Origin: Actinomycetota bacterium
GTDB lineage: Bacteria > Actinomycetota > Acidimicrobiia > Acidimicrobiales > Ilumatobacteraceae
DNA: 64,000 nucleotides
Direction: 5' to 3'
NCBI GenBank assembly: GCA_016213625.1
Contig: JACQZZ010000042.1
Span: 62,001-126,000 of the forward strand
Shown: piece by piece, positions 34,594 to 43,186 of the stretch
Layout of the letters: each line of letters starts with the position of its first letter
How positions within the stretch are numbered: position 1 is the stretch's first letter
Made by a program: the position numbers and the translations under genes
The notes under the pieces: generated by a model
What the model saw: the letters and a program-made list of their open reading frames with translations, nothing else
What the model was told of the DNA's origin: nothing
Databases searched by the model: none

Positions 34594-35979
34594 ATGCACG
34601 AGCTGTCGAACCTGTCGATGTGGCATGCCACGATGTCGGACGAGGAGTGGGGGCCGGGGCGCACCGCGTTGGGCGGCGATCTCGACGTCGACGTCGCGAT
34701 CGTCGGTGCCGGTTACACGGGTCTGTGGACGGCGTACTACCTGCTCCAGCGCCAGCCCTCGTTGCGTGTGGTCGTGCTCGAGGCGAACGTCGTCGGCTTC
34801 GGCGCCAGCGGTCGCAACGGCGGATGGTGCTCGGCGTTGCTGCCGATGGGGCTCGACGCGGTCGCTGCGGCGTCGTCGCGCGACGCGGCGGTTCGACTGC
34901 AACGCGCGATGCACGACACGGTCGACGAGGTCGGCCGCGTGGTGCAGGCCGAGGGCATCGAATGCGACTTCCAACGCGGCGGCTACGTGAGCCTCTCGCG
35001 CAGTGCGATGCAGCTCGATCGGGCCAAGGCGTCCATCGAACATCTCCACTCGTTCGGGTTCACCGACGACGAGTACCGCCTCCTCGGCGCGGACGAGGCG
35101 CTCAGCATGTGTGGCGCATCGAAGGTGGAGGGCGGCACGTTCACGCCGTTCTGCGCAGCCATCCACCCGGCGCGACTCGCACGCGGTCTGGCACGCGCGG
35201 TCGAGCGGGCGGGCGCGACCATCTACGAGCACACGCCGGTCATCGAGATCGGGAACCGCCAGGTGCGCACGCAACTCGGCACCGTGCGCGCCGGTGTCGT
35301 CGTGCGGGCGACCGAGGCGTACACGTCGAGCATCCCTGGCCATGCCCGCGACCTGGTGCCCGTCTACTCGTTGATGGTCGCCACCGAGCCGCTGCCCGCG
35401 GCGTTCTGGGACGAAGTCGGCCTGCATGATCGGGCGACGTTCAACGACGGACGGCAGATGATCGTCTACGGCCAGCGCACGGCCGACGACCGGTTCGCGT
35501 TCGGTGGGCGGGGTGCGCCGTATCACTTCGGGAGCAAGATCAGCGCCGATTACGACCGGAACGAGCGCGTCAAGGAGTTGCTGCACGAGACGTTGCGCGA
35601 GATGTTCCCTTCCATCGGCGACGCCACCATCACCCACCAGTGGGGCGGTGCTGTGGCCGCTGCACGCGACTGGTGGTGCTCCGCATCGTTCGATCCCGAG
35701 ACGGGCCTCGCCACCGCGGGCGCCTATGTGGGCGACGGCGTGGGCACGACGAATCTGTCGGGCCGTACGCTCGCCGACCTGATCACCCGCGAGCCGTCCG
35801 ACCTCACCGCGTTGCCGTGGGTGGGGCACCGGTCACGGAAGTGGGAACCCGAGCCGCTGCGTTGGCTGGGGATCAACGCCATGGTGCGGCTGCCCATCAG
35901 TGCCGACGAGCACGAGGCGAAGAAGGGCACCAGGGCGAAGCTGCGTGAGGCGCTCATCGGCCGCCTCACCGGCCACTGA
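34594..35979 (+). CDS. FAD-dependent oxidoreductase, DAO family
   Basis: The 461-residue protein has the dinucleotide-binding fold VDVAIVGAGYTGLWTAYYLL, the ALEANVVGFGASGRNGGW-like second motif typical of the DAO/gamma-glutamylputrescine oxidase group, and a late GYVGDGVGTTNLSGR-type FAD contact (AYVGDGVGTTNLSGRTL). Related enzymes oxidise secondary or tertiary amines such as glycine derivatives, sarcosine or polyamine conjugates. The substrate is not deducible here. TAGGCT (34582-34587) sits exactly 6 nt before ATG 34594. It is monocistronic and diverges from the CPBP gene with a 58-bp gap. Confidence 0.87.
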   Translation: MHELSNLSMWHATMSDEEWGPGRTALGGDLDVDVAIVGAGYTGLWTAYYLLQRQPSLRVVVLEANVVGFGASGRNGGWCSALLPMGLDAVAAASSRDAAVRLQRAMHDTVDEVGRVVQAEGIECDFQRGGYVSLSRSAMQLDRAKASIEHLHSFGFTDDEYRLLGADEALSMCGASKVEGGTFTPFCAAIHPARLARGLARAVERAGATIYEHTPVIEIGNRQVRTQLGTVRAGVVVRATEAYTSSIPGHARDLVPVYSLMVATEPLPAAFWDEVGLHDRATFNDGRQMIVYGQRTADDRFAFGGRGAPYHFGSKISADYDRNERVKELLHETLREMFPSIGDATITHQWGGAVAAARDWWCSASFDPETGLATAGAYVGDGVGTTNLSGRTLADLITREPSDLTALPWVGHRSRKWEPEPLRWLGINAMVRLPISADEHEAKKGTRAKLREALIGRLTGH

Positions 35980-36004
35980 CGGCGGGAGCCACAGCTCGGG
36001 GTGG

Positions 36005-36844
36005 TCAGTCCTCGAAGCCGAGCGATGACGACAGCTCTCGGTGTGCTTCGATCTGGCGCTGGAGTTCGGCGATCTTGCGCTCGGCAAGTGCGATCACGTC
36101 GGCGCCCGCGATGAACCGTTGCGGAGGTGGGTCCTCGGCAGCGATGCTCATGACTGCACGGGCGAGTTTGTCGGGGTCTCCCGCCTGATGACCGTCCTGC
36201 GCCTGCCACCATTGTCGTTGCGTGGCGCTGCGCTCGGCGTAGTCGTCGATCACGATGTCCGGCCAGATCAACGACTCCGGGCTCGCGAGACCGGTGCGGA
36301 AGAAGCCCGGGTTCACGATCGTGGTCCTGATCCCGAAGGGCGCCACCTCCTGCGCGAGTGCACCCATCCAACCCTCCAGCCCGAACTTCGACGCCGCGTA
36401 GACCGACGAGTACTCGAAACCCAAGAGGCCGGCTCCGGACGAGATCGCAATCAAGTGACCAGCGCGTTGTCGACGCATCACGGGCAGCACGGCGCGGGTG
36501 ACGTTCATTGGCCCGAGCAGGTTCGTCGCCAACTGCTGCTCGACCTGTTGCGGCGACATCTCCTCGAAGAAGCCCTTGAACGAGGCTCCCGCGTTGTTGA
36601 CGGCGACATCGACGCGACCGAACCGCTCGACCGCCGCACCGACTGCCGCGTCGGCGTCATCCACGCTCGTGACGTCCAGGTGGAGGGCGAGAAGGTCATC
36701 GCGTGTGCCGAAGGTGCTCGTGATCTCCTCCGGCCGGCGACCCGTGGCGACCACCGCGTGGCCTGCATCGAGAGCGGCCGTGACGAACGACCTGCCCATG
36801 CCTCGAGCCGCCCCGGTGATCAACCACACCTGCCGGTCAGCCAT
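36005..36844 (-). CDS. Short-chain dehydrogenase/reductase
   Basis: The 279-residue protein is a classical SDR: nucleotide motif LITGAARGMGRSF (TGxxxGxG), VNNAGASFKG (NNAG), catalytic Ser in AISSGAGLLG, Y-x-x-x-K in YAASKFG, and NPGFFRTGLASP after it. The C-terminal tail is helical. It reduces or oxidises an alcohol or ketone with NAD(P). ATG 36844 is chosen because GAGGAG precedes it by 7 nt; the upstream in-frame ATG at 36868 is less likely. It lies downstream of the M1 peptidase gene but is separated from it by a terminator, so it is its own unit. Confidence 0.9.
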   Translation of the reverse strand: MADRQVWLITGAARGMGRSFVTAALDAGHAVVATGRRPEEITSTFGTRDDLLALHLDVTSVDDADAAVGAAVERFGRVDVAVNNAGASFKGFFEEMSPQQVEQQLATNLLGPMNVTRAVLPVMRRQRAGHLIAISSGAGLLGFEYSSVYAASKFGLEGWMGALAQEVAPFGIRTTIVNPGFFRTGLASPESLIWPDIVIDDYAERSATQRQWWQAQDGHQAGDPDKLARAVMSIAAEDPPPQRFIAGADVIALAERKIAELQRQIEAHRELSSSLGFED

Positions 36845-36906
36845 CTTCGTCTCCTCGTCAAGATCCATCGGCACCTTACGACGTGCGGACGAACCGTGGC
36901 GCGGGT

Positions 36907-36937
36907 ACGGATCCACTCGGCGAGCGAGTGGATCCGT
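36907..36937 (-). terminator. Terminator after the M1 peptidase gene
   Basis: A perfect 13-bp inverted repeat (36907-36919 and 36925-36937) with a 5-nt loop lies 24 nt beyond the M1 peptidase stop on the minus strand and 62 nt before the SDR start. There is no T-tract, but the stem is long and GC-rich. Confidence 0.7.
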
Positions 36938-36961
36938 GACAGCGATCGACGTTCTGCCGGC

Positions 36962-38452
36962 TCAGGGGAAACGCGATGGCGGGCGCTGAGCGAACAGCCA
37001 GGTGTCGAAGAACTTGGTGAGGTCCTCGCCTGACTCGTCGTTCGCCATGTCGATGAAGTCGTCGGTGGTGCGCGACGTGCCGTTGTGCTCCGCCACCCAT
37101 CGACGCAGCAGGGAGAAGAAGTCGTCGTCGCCGATGGTGCGGCGCAGGGCGTGCAGCACCACTGCCCCACCGTCGTAGCTGTTGACGCCGAACAGGTCGT
37201 CGACCGTGGGACTCGCGCTGCTCCCCGGAAGCCGGTACCGCAGCGCATCGGCGGCGGCCGATGCGACGCTGCCGAAGCCGGCGTGTTCCATCCACATCCA
37301 CTGGCCATAGGTCGCGAATGACTCGTTCAACCAGATGTCGGTCCACCGTGCCGGAGTGACCGCGTTGCCGAACCACTGGTGGGTGAGCTCGTGCGACAGC
37401 AGCAGGTGCACCATGAAGTCGGGAGCTCCCACCACGAGATCGTCGCGACTGAACAGTGAGCGCTCCTGCGTCTCCATCGCCAGACCGCTCGCGCTGTCGG
37501 TGATGGCAAGGCCGTAGCGATCCAACGGATACGGACCGAACCACTGCTCGAGGAAGTCGATCTGTTCGACGGTGAGGTCGAACAGCGGCTGCGCCATCGC
37601 CACGTCGGTGCGCAGCACGGCGTGCACCAACGGCAGCCCATGGGGCCCGACCCCGTCGACCACCTCGTAGTCGCCGGTGAGTACCTGGATCAGGTAGGTG
37701 GCCATCGGCCGATCCTCCTGCCACACCCACGTCTCTCCGGTGGGCGACGTGGTGTGGTCCTGCAGCCCCCCGTTGGCGACGGCGGTGACCCCGGGAGCCA
37801 CCGTGATGCGAAACGTGTAGGTGGCCTTGTCGCTCGGGTGATCGTTGCACGGGAGCCACGAGTGTGCGCCGTCGGGTTCGTTCAGGGTGTACGAACCGCC
37901 AGGCGTGTTGAACCAGCCCGACGGCAGGCCCACGGAACCTGCGCCGCCACGAGGGTCGACGGTGTACTCGACGCGTACGGTCGCGTCTGCCCCATCCGCG
38001 AGCGGTTCGGGGAGCTCGATCGCGAGGTTGCCCGGCTCGGTCTCGAACGACGCGTCGACCCCGTCGACGGTGACCGCCTGAACGTCCGGGCCATCACTGT
38101 CGAGGTGCACCAACTCGATGTCGTCGGTGACGGTGAGGCGAAGCGTGACCGCGCCCTCGACGCGATCCGACGTCGCGTCGTACGCGAGATCGATGTCGTA
38201 GTGGACGACGTCGACCGATGGACTGCCCAACTCGGGAAACAACTCGTCGCCGACCCCGAGCGGATCCGAGCCGGTGACCGGAGGGCGGCTGTCGTCGGGC
38301 GGTGCGGTGGTGTCGACCGGTGCCGACGGGGCGGTGTCGGCCTTGATGGCGCGCACGCCACCCGAGTGGCAGGCGGCCATCGACGACAGCGCCAGCACGA
38401 CGACGCCGATCGTCACGGAACGTGACCGACGAGGGCTTCGGCGACGCGACAT
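36962..38452 (-). CDS. M1-family zinc metallopeptidase, lipoprotein
   Basis: The 496-residue protein has a basic start, a hydrophobic stretch and a lipobox (ALSSMAAC), so it is anchored outside the membrane. After a Pro/Thr-rich linker there is the M1 N-terminal beta domain, then the catalytic domain. The zinc motif is H354-E-x-x-H358 with E377 (HELTHQWFGN...WLNE) and the substrate loop reads GLAMETQERS where aminopeptidase N has GAMEN. It trims N-terminal residues from extracellular peptides. The usual C-terminal ERAP1-like domain is missing, as in short bacterial M1 enzymes. ATG 38452 has TATCGT (38460-38465) 7 nt upstream. Confidence 0.92.
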   Translation of the reverse strand: MSRRRSPRRSRSVTIGVVVLALSSMAACHSGGVRAIKADTAPSAPVDTTAPPDDSRPPVTGSDPLGVGDELFPELGSPSVDVVHYDIDLAYDATSDRVEGAVTLRLTVTDDIELVHLDSDGPDVQAVTVDGVDASFETEPGNLAIELPEPLADGADATVRVEYTVDPRGGAGSVGLPSGWFNTPGGSYTLNEPDGAHSWLPCNDHPSDKATYTFRITVAPGVTAVANGGLQDHTTSPTGETWVWQEDRPMATYLIQVLTGDYEVVDGVGPHGLPLVHAVLRTDVAMAQPLFDLTVEQIDFLEQWFGPYPLDRYGLAITDSASGLAMETQERSLFSRDDLVVGAPDFMVHLLLSHELTHQWFGNAVTPARWTDIWLNESFATYGQWMWMEHAGFGSVASAAADALRYRLPGSSASPTVDDLFGVNSYDGGAVVLHALRRTIGDDDFFSLLRRWVAEHNGTSRTTDDFIDMANDESGEDLTKFFDTWLFAQRPPSRFP

Positions 38453-38611
38453 CGCCCGCACGATACCCGCCCACCTGGCCAGGAGTTCTGCGGCCTTGAT
38501 GAGGATCAAGCGATCGTCAAGTTGTCGTCGGAAACCTTCAGGTCGACCACATCGGGACCGATGAACAAGTGACAGCGGAGGGCTGGCGTCCACCGCGCGA
38601 GGAACGAAGCG
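38453..38611. promoter_or_regulatory. Divergent promoter region between M1 peptidase and CAP-domain protein
   Basis: On the minus side TATCGT (38460-38465) lies 7 nt from the M1 peptidase ATG. On the plus side a GAGGAA Shine-Dalgarno-like site lies 8 nt from ATG 38612, implying a leadered transcript. No other motif is evident in the 159-bp gap. Confidence 0.45.
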
Positions 38612-40627
38612 ATGCGCAGGCTACGGGCAACACTGACGGCGATGGTGGTGGCGGTATCGGCACTGGCGATTCCGCAGGTCACTTCCGCCGCCGATCCGAT
38701 TCCGCCGTTCATTCCGCCCACGTCCGACTGGCTCACCTCGGTGAACTACTTCAGGGCGATGGCCGGCATGCCCGCCGTGGTGGAGAACCCCACCCTCTCC
38801 GCCGGCGCCTACAACCACTCGTGCTACATGCTCTACAACGGCATCACGCACTACGAGACCCCCGGTCTCACGGGCTACACCGCCAACGGCGACACCGCCG
38901 GACGCCAGGGCAACGTGGCCGTCAGCTCGGCCTACGGCACCAGCGCTCGCAGCCACATCGAACTGTGGATGACCGGACCGTTCCACGCACTCGGCATCCT
39001 TCGCCACAACCTCCGCTCGGTCGGCTTCGGCAAGTGCGACCTGAGCACCACCCCGACGTGGCACTCGGGCGCCACCCTCAATGTGATCGCCGGGCTCGAC
39101 GGCACGGCACCTCGTCCGTCGTGGCCGGTCACCTTCCCCGGCGCCGGGACCACCACGAGCCTCTCGAAGTTCGTCACCGAATCGCCGAACCCGCTCACCT
39201 TCTGCGGATGGACCGGCACTGCAGGCCTGCCGGTCATCTCGATGATGCCCGAGAAGGTCAGCAGCGTCTCGGCGTCGATGACCGGCCCCAACGGCCCGCT
39301 CGAGGTGTGCGCACTGTTCGCCGGCAACACCAGCGGTGACGCCGCAGCCATCCTGAACGCCGACAACGCCGTCACCGTGGTGCCCCGCACCCAGCTGACG
39401 CCCGGCGTGTACACCACCACGATCACGACCAACGCCCGCACGGTCACCTGGTCGTTCACGGTCGATCCCACCGCCGCCACCGGCGTCATGCCGATGCCCA
39501 CCGTGTCGCCGGTGTCCGGCCCGTCGGCGTTCACTGCGGTCACGCCGTTCCGCTTCGCCGACAGCCGCATCACGCTGCGGTCCACGAAGATCACGGCCAA
39601 CGTTCCCAAGCGAGTGCAGATCGCCGGCGTGGCGGGCATCCCCGCCGATGCCACTGGCTTCAGCGCCAACATCACGACGACCGAAGAGACCGGGGTCGGC
39701 TACCTCACCGTCTACAACTGCACCGATGCACCACCCACCGCCTCGACGCTGAACTTCTACCCGTACGAGCCCGTCGGCAACGCCGGCATGTTCCCGCTCG
39801 GCCCCTCCGGTGAGATCTGCCTGTTCTCCTCGAAGGACGCGAACATCATCATCGACGTCACCGGGTACCTCCGCCCGTCCGCCGAGTTGCGCTACGAGGG
39901 CTTGGCCCCGGCCACGCTGATGGACACCACTCGCGGACTCGGGTTCTGGGCTCGCATGATGCAGGGCCAGACCGTCACGGTGAACGCACCGAGCGCAGGC
40001 ATCGGGGTGCCGTGGGGCGCCACCGCGATCGCCGTCAACATTACCGGCATCTGGCCGAACGCCAACGGCTACATCACCGCCTATGAGTGCGGCACGGAAC
40101 GGCCGTACGTCGCCAACGTGAACCCGACCGTCGGTGCCACCAAGCAGAACTTCGCCATCGTGCCGCTCGACGCCGACGGCAACATGTGCCTCTACACGCA
40201 TCACGGCATGGACGTGAAGGTCGACGTGCTCGGCTACTTCATGCCGAACGCCCCGCACGCGATGATCCCCACCACGCCCACCCGCGTCGCCGACACTCGC
40301 GATCTGTACCGGGCCGAGATGAACCTCGGCACCTCGGGCTACCCGCTCCCCGCCTACCAGACCAAGACCATCCAGCTCGCCGGGCAGCGTGGAATTCCCG
40401 CCAACGCCACCGTCGTGTCGGTGAACGTGGCGGTCGTCGCACCGGGGTCAGTGGGCTCGCTCACGATGTGGGGATGCGGGACACAGCCGGCCATCCAGTC
40501 GGTGAACTACGCCGGCCGCACGGTGGCGAACGGCATCCAGGTGCAACTGTCGGCGGGTGGCGCACTCTGCGTGCAGACCACCACCGCCACGCACCTGATC
40601 ATCGACGTGACCGGCTGGTGGACCTAG
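38612..40627 (+). CDS. Secreted CAP/SCP-domain protein with three C-terminal repeat domains
   Basis: The 671-residue precursor has a signal peptide (MRRLRATLTAMVV...TSAA). A CAP (SCP/PR1-like) domain from about residue 38 to 165 follows, with WLTSVNYFRAMAGMPAVVENPTL, NHSCYMLYNGITHYETPG and an FHALGILRHNLRSVGFG helix. A linker domain comes next, then three beta-sandwich repeats of about 110-120 residues (from 313, 429 and 551). Each starts near FADSR/MDTTR/VADTR and ends IIDVTGY/VDVLGY/IIDVTGW. This repeat type is common on surface proteins of Acidimicrobiia. A wall-binding or adhesive function is likely, but the enzymatic role of the CAP domain is unknown. GAGGAA upstream supports the start. 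Confidence 0.85.
   Translation: MRRLRATLTAMVVAVSALAIPQVTSAADPIPPFIPPTSDWLTSVNYFRAMAGMPAVVENPTLSAGAYNHSCYMLYNGITHYETPGLTGYTANGDTAGRQGNVAVSSAYGTSARSHIELWMTGPFHALGILRHNLRSVGFGKCDLSTTPTWHSGATLNVIAGLDGTAPRPSWPVTFPGAGTTTSLSKFVTESPNPLTFCGWTGTAGLPVISMMPEKVSSVSASMTGPNGPLEVCALFAGNTSGDAAAILNADNAVTVVPRTQLTPGVYTTTITTNARTVTWSFTVDPTAATGVMPMPTVSPVSGPSAFTAVTPFRFADSRITLRSTKITANVPKRVQIAGVAGIPADATGFSANITTTEETGVGYLTVYNCTDAPPTASTLNFYPYEPVGNAGMFPLGPSGEICLFSSKDANIIIDVTGYLRPSAELRYEGLAPATLMDTTRGLGFWARMMQGQTVTVNAPSAGIGVPWGATAIAVNITGIWPNANGYITAYECGTERPYVANVNPTVGATKQNFAIVPLDADGNMCLYTHHGMDVKVDVLGYFMPNAPHAMIPTTPTRVADTRDLYRAEMNLGTSGYPLPAYQTKTIQLAGQRGIPANATVVSVNVAVVAPGSVGSLTMWGCGTQPAIQSVNYAGRTVANGIQVQLSAGGALCVQTTTATHLIIDVTGWWT
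39530..40624 (+). repeat. Triple protein-level repeat in the CAP protein
   Basis: Three tandem coding repeats of about 350 bp (about 39530-39880, 39890-40245, 40255-40624) encode the pattern R-x-x-DTR-like start, a GIP/GVP-x-x-A turn, VNIT/VNVA strand, G-Y/S-x-T-x-Y/W-x-C, and a closing I-x-DV-x-GY. They have diverged at DNA level, so they are old duplications. Confidence 0.7.
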
Positions 40628-40641
40628 ACGACCCGGCACCG

Positions 40642-40660
40642 CGGTGGACGTGGTCCACCG
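40642..40660. terminator. Bidirectional terminator between CAP protein and ProA-like gene
   Basis: An 8-bp stem (40642-40649 and 40653-40660) with a GTG loop fills most of the 38-bp gap between two convergent stop codons. It is GC-rich and lacks a T-tract. Confidence 0.6.
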
Positions 40661-40665
40661 AGTGG

Positions 40666-42075
40666 TCAGCGGTGCAGGTGATGGTCGTGCACGGTGGCTC
40701 GCACGCGCACGGTGAACACCGAGTCGCCGGACAGCACCCCACCGCGGCCGAACAGCCGACCTGACTGCCAGTTGCTGAGACCGAGCTCGGGCTGCACGAA
40801 GGCGAACTGTCCGTCGACCCAGCGGGTGAACCCGTTGCCGACGAACGGCGCGTCGACCGACTGATAGAACGCATCGTGCTCGGCCGGATCGTCGCTCACG
40901 AGCGATGCCACGAAGTGCGGGCTGAAGCGGTTGCACTGCTGCACCGCGTGTTCCACCGAGTCGACGACGATCAACGCCACCTCGGGCACCGTGTCCCACT
41001 CCCACTCCTGCGCCAGACGTTCGTCGTCGGGTGACAGTTCGTGGATGATCGGTTCGACCCCTCTGACGGCTGCCGCCTCGCCGACCGCGGCGCGGAACAC
41101 CGGTACCAGCTCCTCGGCACGGGACCGAACGACGCAGCACACGTTCAGCGTGTTGCACACCTTGCGGTCCATCGAATGCCGCACGGACAACGCGAACTGC
41201 TCCGCGTCGGCAGCCTCGGACGCCACCAGCCAGGCGCCCCCGGTGCCGTGCAGGCTGACCGGCACGCCGTGCTGACGGGCCACGGCACCCAACTGCGCCA
41301 CGGCGCCTCCGCTGCCACGGGCGACTGCCAGCGACAGTCGCTGATCGGCGAACAGCGCCCAACCCGCAGCGTGCGCAGCGCTGTCGACGAGTTCCACCGA
41401 TCCCGCGGGCAGGCCGGCGGCGGCCAATGCCGGACGCACCGCGTGCTCGACGATGGCCCGAGCGGTGCCGAGCGCGTCGCTGCCGATGCGGAACACGACG
41501 GTGTTACCGGTGCGCAACACACCCGTGGCGTCGGCGAAGACGTTCGGTCTGCCCTCGAACACGAACCCGACCACGCCCAGCGGATCGCGCCATTGCTGCA
41601 CCGTCCACTCGGCGTGGCGCACCTCCCCCACCATCTGCTGGCGACGCGTGGGCACGTCGCGCCAGACGCGCAGGCCCGCAACCATGTCGATGCGCATCGA
41701 TGGCGACAGCACCAGGCGACTCGTGGCGCGACCCCGGGCGAGTGCCGACTGCACATCGGCCTCGTTGGCCGCGGCGATGGGGGCGAACACCACATCGTCG
41801 GCCAGGCGGGCGGCGCACTCCTCGAAGAAGGCGGAGATGGCGTCGTCGGCGACCCGTGCCAACCCTTCGAATGCGGCGCTCGCTCTGGCGACGGCAGCTG
41901 CGACACCTTCGTGCTCGGCACGGGGGATGTGCAGCAGGTCGCCGGTCTCGTGCACCACCACCAGGCGGTCGCCCTCACCGAACGCGGCAGCGAGCGCTGC
42001 CGGCACCGTGACGAACCGATCACCGCCGACGAGAATGCGCTCGCCCTCGACCAGATGTTGCAGCGGTTCGCTCAT
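40666..42075 (-). CDS. Gamma-glutamyl phosphate reductase (ProA)-like dehydrogenase
   Basis: The 469-residue protein belongs to the aldehyde-dehydrogenase superfamily, ProA branch: VGFVFEGRPNVFADATGVLRTGNTVVFR is the ProA nucleotide region and DRKVCNTLNVCCV holds the catalytic Cys. ProA reduces glutamyl-5-phosphate in proline synthesis. Two points argue against a simple ProA. There is an extra N-terminal domain of about 50 residues (EGERILVGGDRFVTVPAALAAAFGEGD), and the gene is translationally coupled to a Gfo/Idh/MocA oxidoreductase rather than to proB. A reductase for another acyl phosphate is therefore possible. ATG 42075 overlaps the upstream stop by 4 bp. Confidence 0.75.
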   Translation of the reverse strand: MSEPLQHLVEGERILVGGDRFVTVPAALAAAFGEGDRLVVVHETGDLLHIPRAEHEGVAAAVARASAAFEGLARVADDAISAFFEECAARLADDVVFAPIAAANEADVQSALARGRATSRLVLSPSMRIDMVAGLRVWRDVPTRRQQMVGEVRHAEWTVQQWRDPLGVVGFVFEGRPNVFADATGVLRTGNTVVFRIGSDALGTARAIVEHAVRPALAAAGLPAGSVELVDSAAHAAGWALFADQRLSLAVARGSGGAVAQLGAVARQHGVPVSLHGTGGAWLVASEAADAEQFALSVRHSMDRKVCNTLNVCCVVRSRAEELVPVFRAAVGEAAAVRGVEPIIHELSPDDERLAQEWEWDTVPEVALIVVDSVEHAVQQCNRFSPHFVASLVSDDPAEHDAFYQSVDAPFVGNGFTRWVDGQFAFVQPELGLSNWQSGRLFGRGGVLSGDSVFTVRVRATVHDHHLHR

Positions 42076-43166
42076 CGGGCGAACACCTCCTCGATCGCGA
42101 CCGGACGCCCCAGGTCGATGGAACGATGTGCCGCTTCGCCGACGGCCACGGACCACAACCCGTCGGCGAGCGTGACGGCGGGGGCGAGGCCGTGCACGAC
42201 GGCGTCGCGGAACGCCACGTGCTCGAGATACGAGGCCCCGTGGTGGAGACCCTGATGGCGAATCGACGAGTCGTGGACCGGGCGCTCGGTGACCACACCG
42301 ATGCCGTCGGAGCGACGGCCGACGCGCACGATGCCCTCGGTGACCAGTGCCTCCACTTTGCCCGCGGTGCCGACCACGGAGATCTCCTGCTCGTTCCGGC
42401 TCGCCTCGGCGAACATGCACAGGTCGAGCATCGCGCGGGCGCCACCCTCGTACTCCACCACGACGAACGCGTTGTCGAGGATGTCAGGCGTCTCGCCGTC
42501 GTAGCGCTCGTCGAGATGGTTCACGTCCTGTGCTCCGCTGGCCATCACGCGCACCGGTGGACGCTGCACGATCAGGTTCATCAGATCGAAGAAGTGACAG
42601 CATTTCTCCACCAGGGTGCCCCCGGTGTTACGGGTGAACCGGTTCCAGTTGCCCACCTTCGGCAGGAATGGAAACCGGTGCTCGCGAATGGCCACCATGC
42701 GCACGTCGCCCACCGCGCCGTTGCGCACCTCGTGCAACACCGCCGTGGTGGGCGGCATGTAGCGGTACTCCAGCCCCATCCACACCACGCGATGCGGGTA
42801 CTCGTGGGCCCCACGTTCGGCCGCCGCGATCGCCTCCAGGCAGTCGGTCACGGTGGTACACAGCGGCTTCTCCACCATCACGTGGTGAGGGGTGGACAGC
42901 ACGTCGAGCAGCACCTGATGGTGGGTGTGGTTCGGCGACGCGATGACCACCGCGTCGCACAGGCCCGACTGCAGCAGCTCGCGATGGTCAGCGAAGCGAG
43001 CCAGCGGCGTGTCGAGTCCGACGGCCAGCTGGGCCCAATCGCGGCTTTCCGGATGCGGATCGCTGATGGCCGTCACCACCGCGTCGTCGAGATGCAGGAG
43101 GTTGCCGATGTGCTCGACGCCCATCATCCCGGTACCGATGACGCCGTAGCGGAGGGGGCCACTCAC
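42072..43166 (-). CDS. Gfo/Idh/MocA-family NAD(P)-dependent oxidoreductase
   Basis: The 364-residue protein starts with YGVIGTGMMGVEHIGNL (nucleotide fold), then VIASPNHTHHQVLLDVL and the family EKP motif in VMVEKPLCTT. The C-terminal domain includes the HFFDLMNL helix. Such enzymes oxidise sugars, inositols or related polyols. It heads a two-gene operon with the ProA-like gene. GTG 43166 is 8 nt after TACGCT (43175-43180). The same region drives the aldo-keto reductase gene in the other direction, so the two oxidoreductase operons may be co-regulated. Confidence 0.88.
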   Translation of the reverse strand: MSGPLRYGVIGTGMMGVEHIGNLLHLDDAVVTAISDPHPESRDWAQLAVGLDTPLARFADHRELLQSGLCDAVVIASPNHTHHQVLLDVLSTPHHVMVEKPLCTTVTDCLEAIAAAERGAHEYPHRVVWMGLEYRYMPPTTAVLHEVRNGAVGDVRMVAIREHRFPFLPKVGNWNRFTRNTGGTLVEKCCHFFDLMNLIVQRPPVRVMASGAQDVNHLDERYDGETPDILDNAFVVVEYEGGARAMLDLCMFAEASRNEQEISVVGTAGKVEALVTEGIVRVGRRSDGIGVVTERPVHDSSIRHQGLHHGASYLEHVAFRDAVVHGLAPAVTLADGLWSVAVGEAAHRSIDLGRPVAIEEVFAR

Positions 43167-43186
43167 GGATGGATAGCGTACGGCCA
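43167..43186. promoter_or_regulatory. Overlapping divergent promoter with shared -10 (Gfo/Idh / aldo-keto reductase)
   Basis: The gap between GTG 43166 and ATG 43187 is only 20 bp. The plus-strand TAGCGT (43174-43179, 7 nt from ATG) and the minus-strand TACGCT (43175-43180, 8 nt from GTG) occupy the same seven base pairs. One open complex at this site would block the other. Confidence 0.6.
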
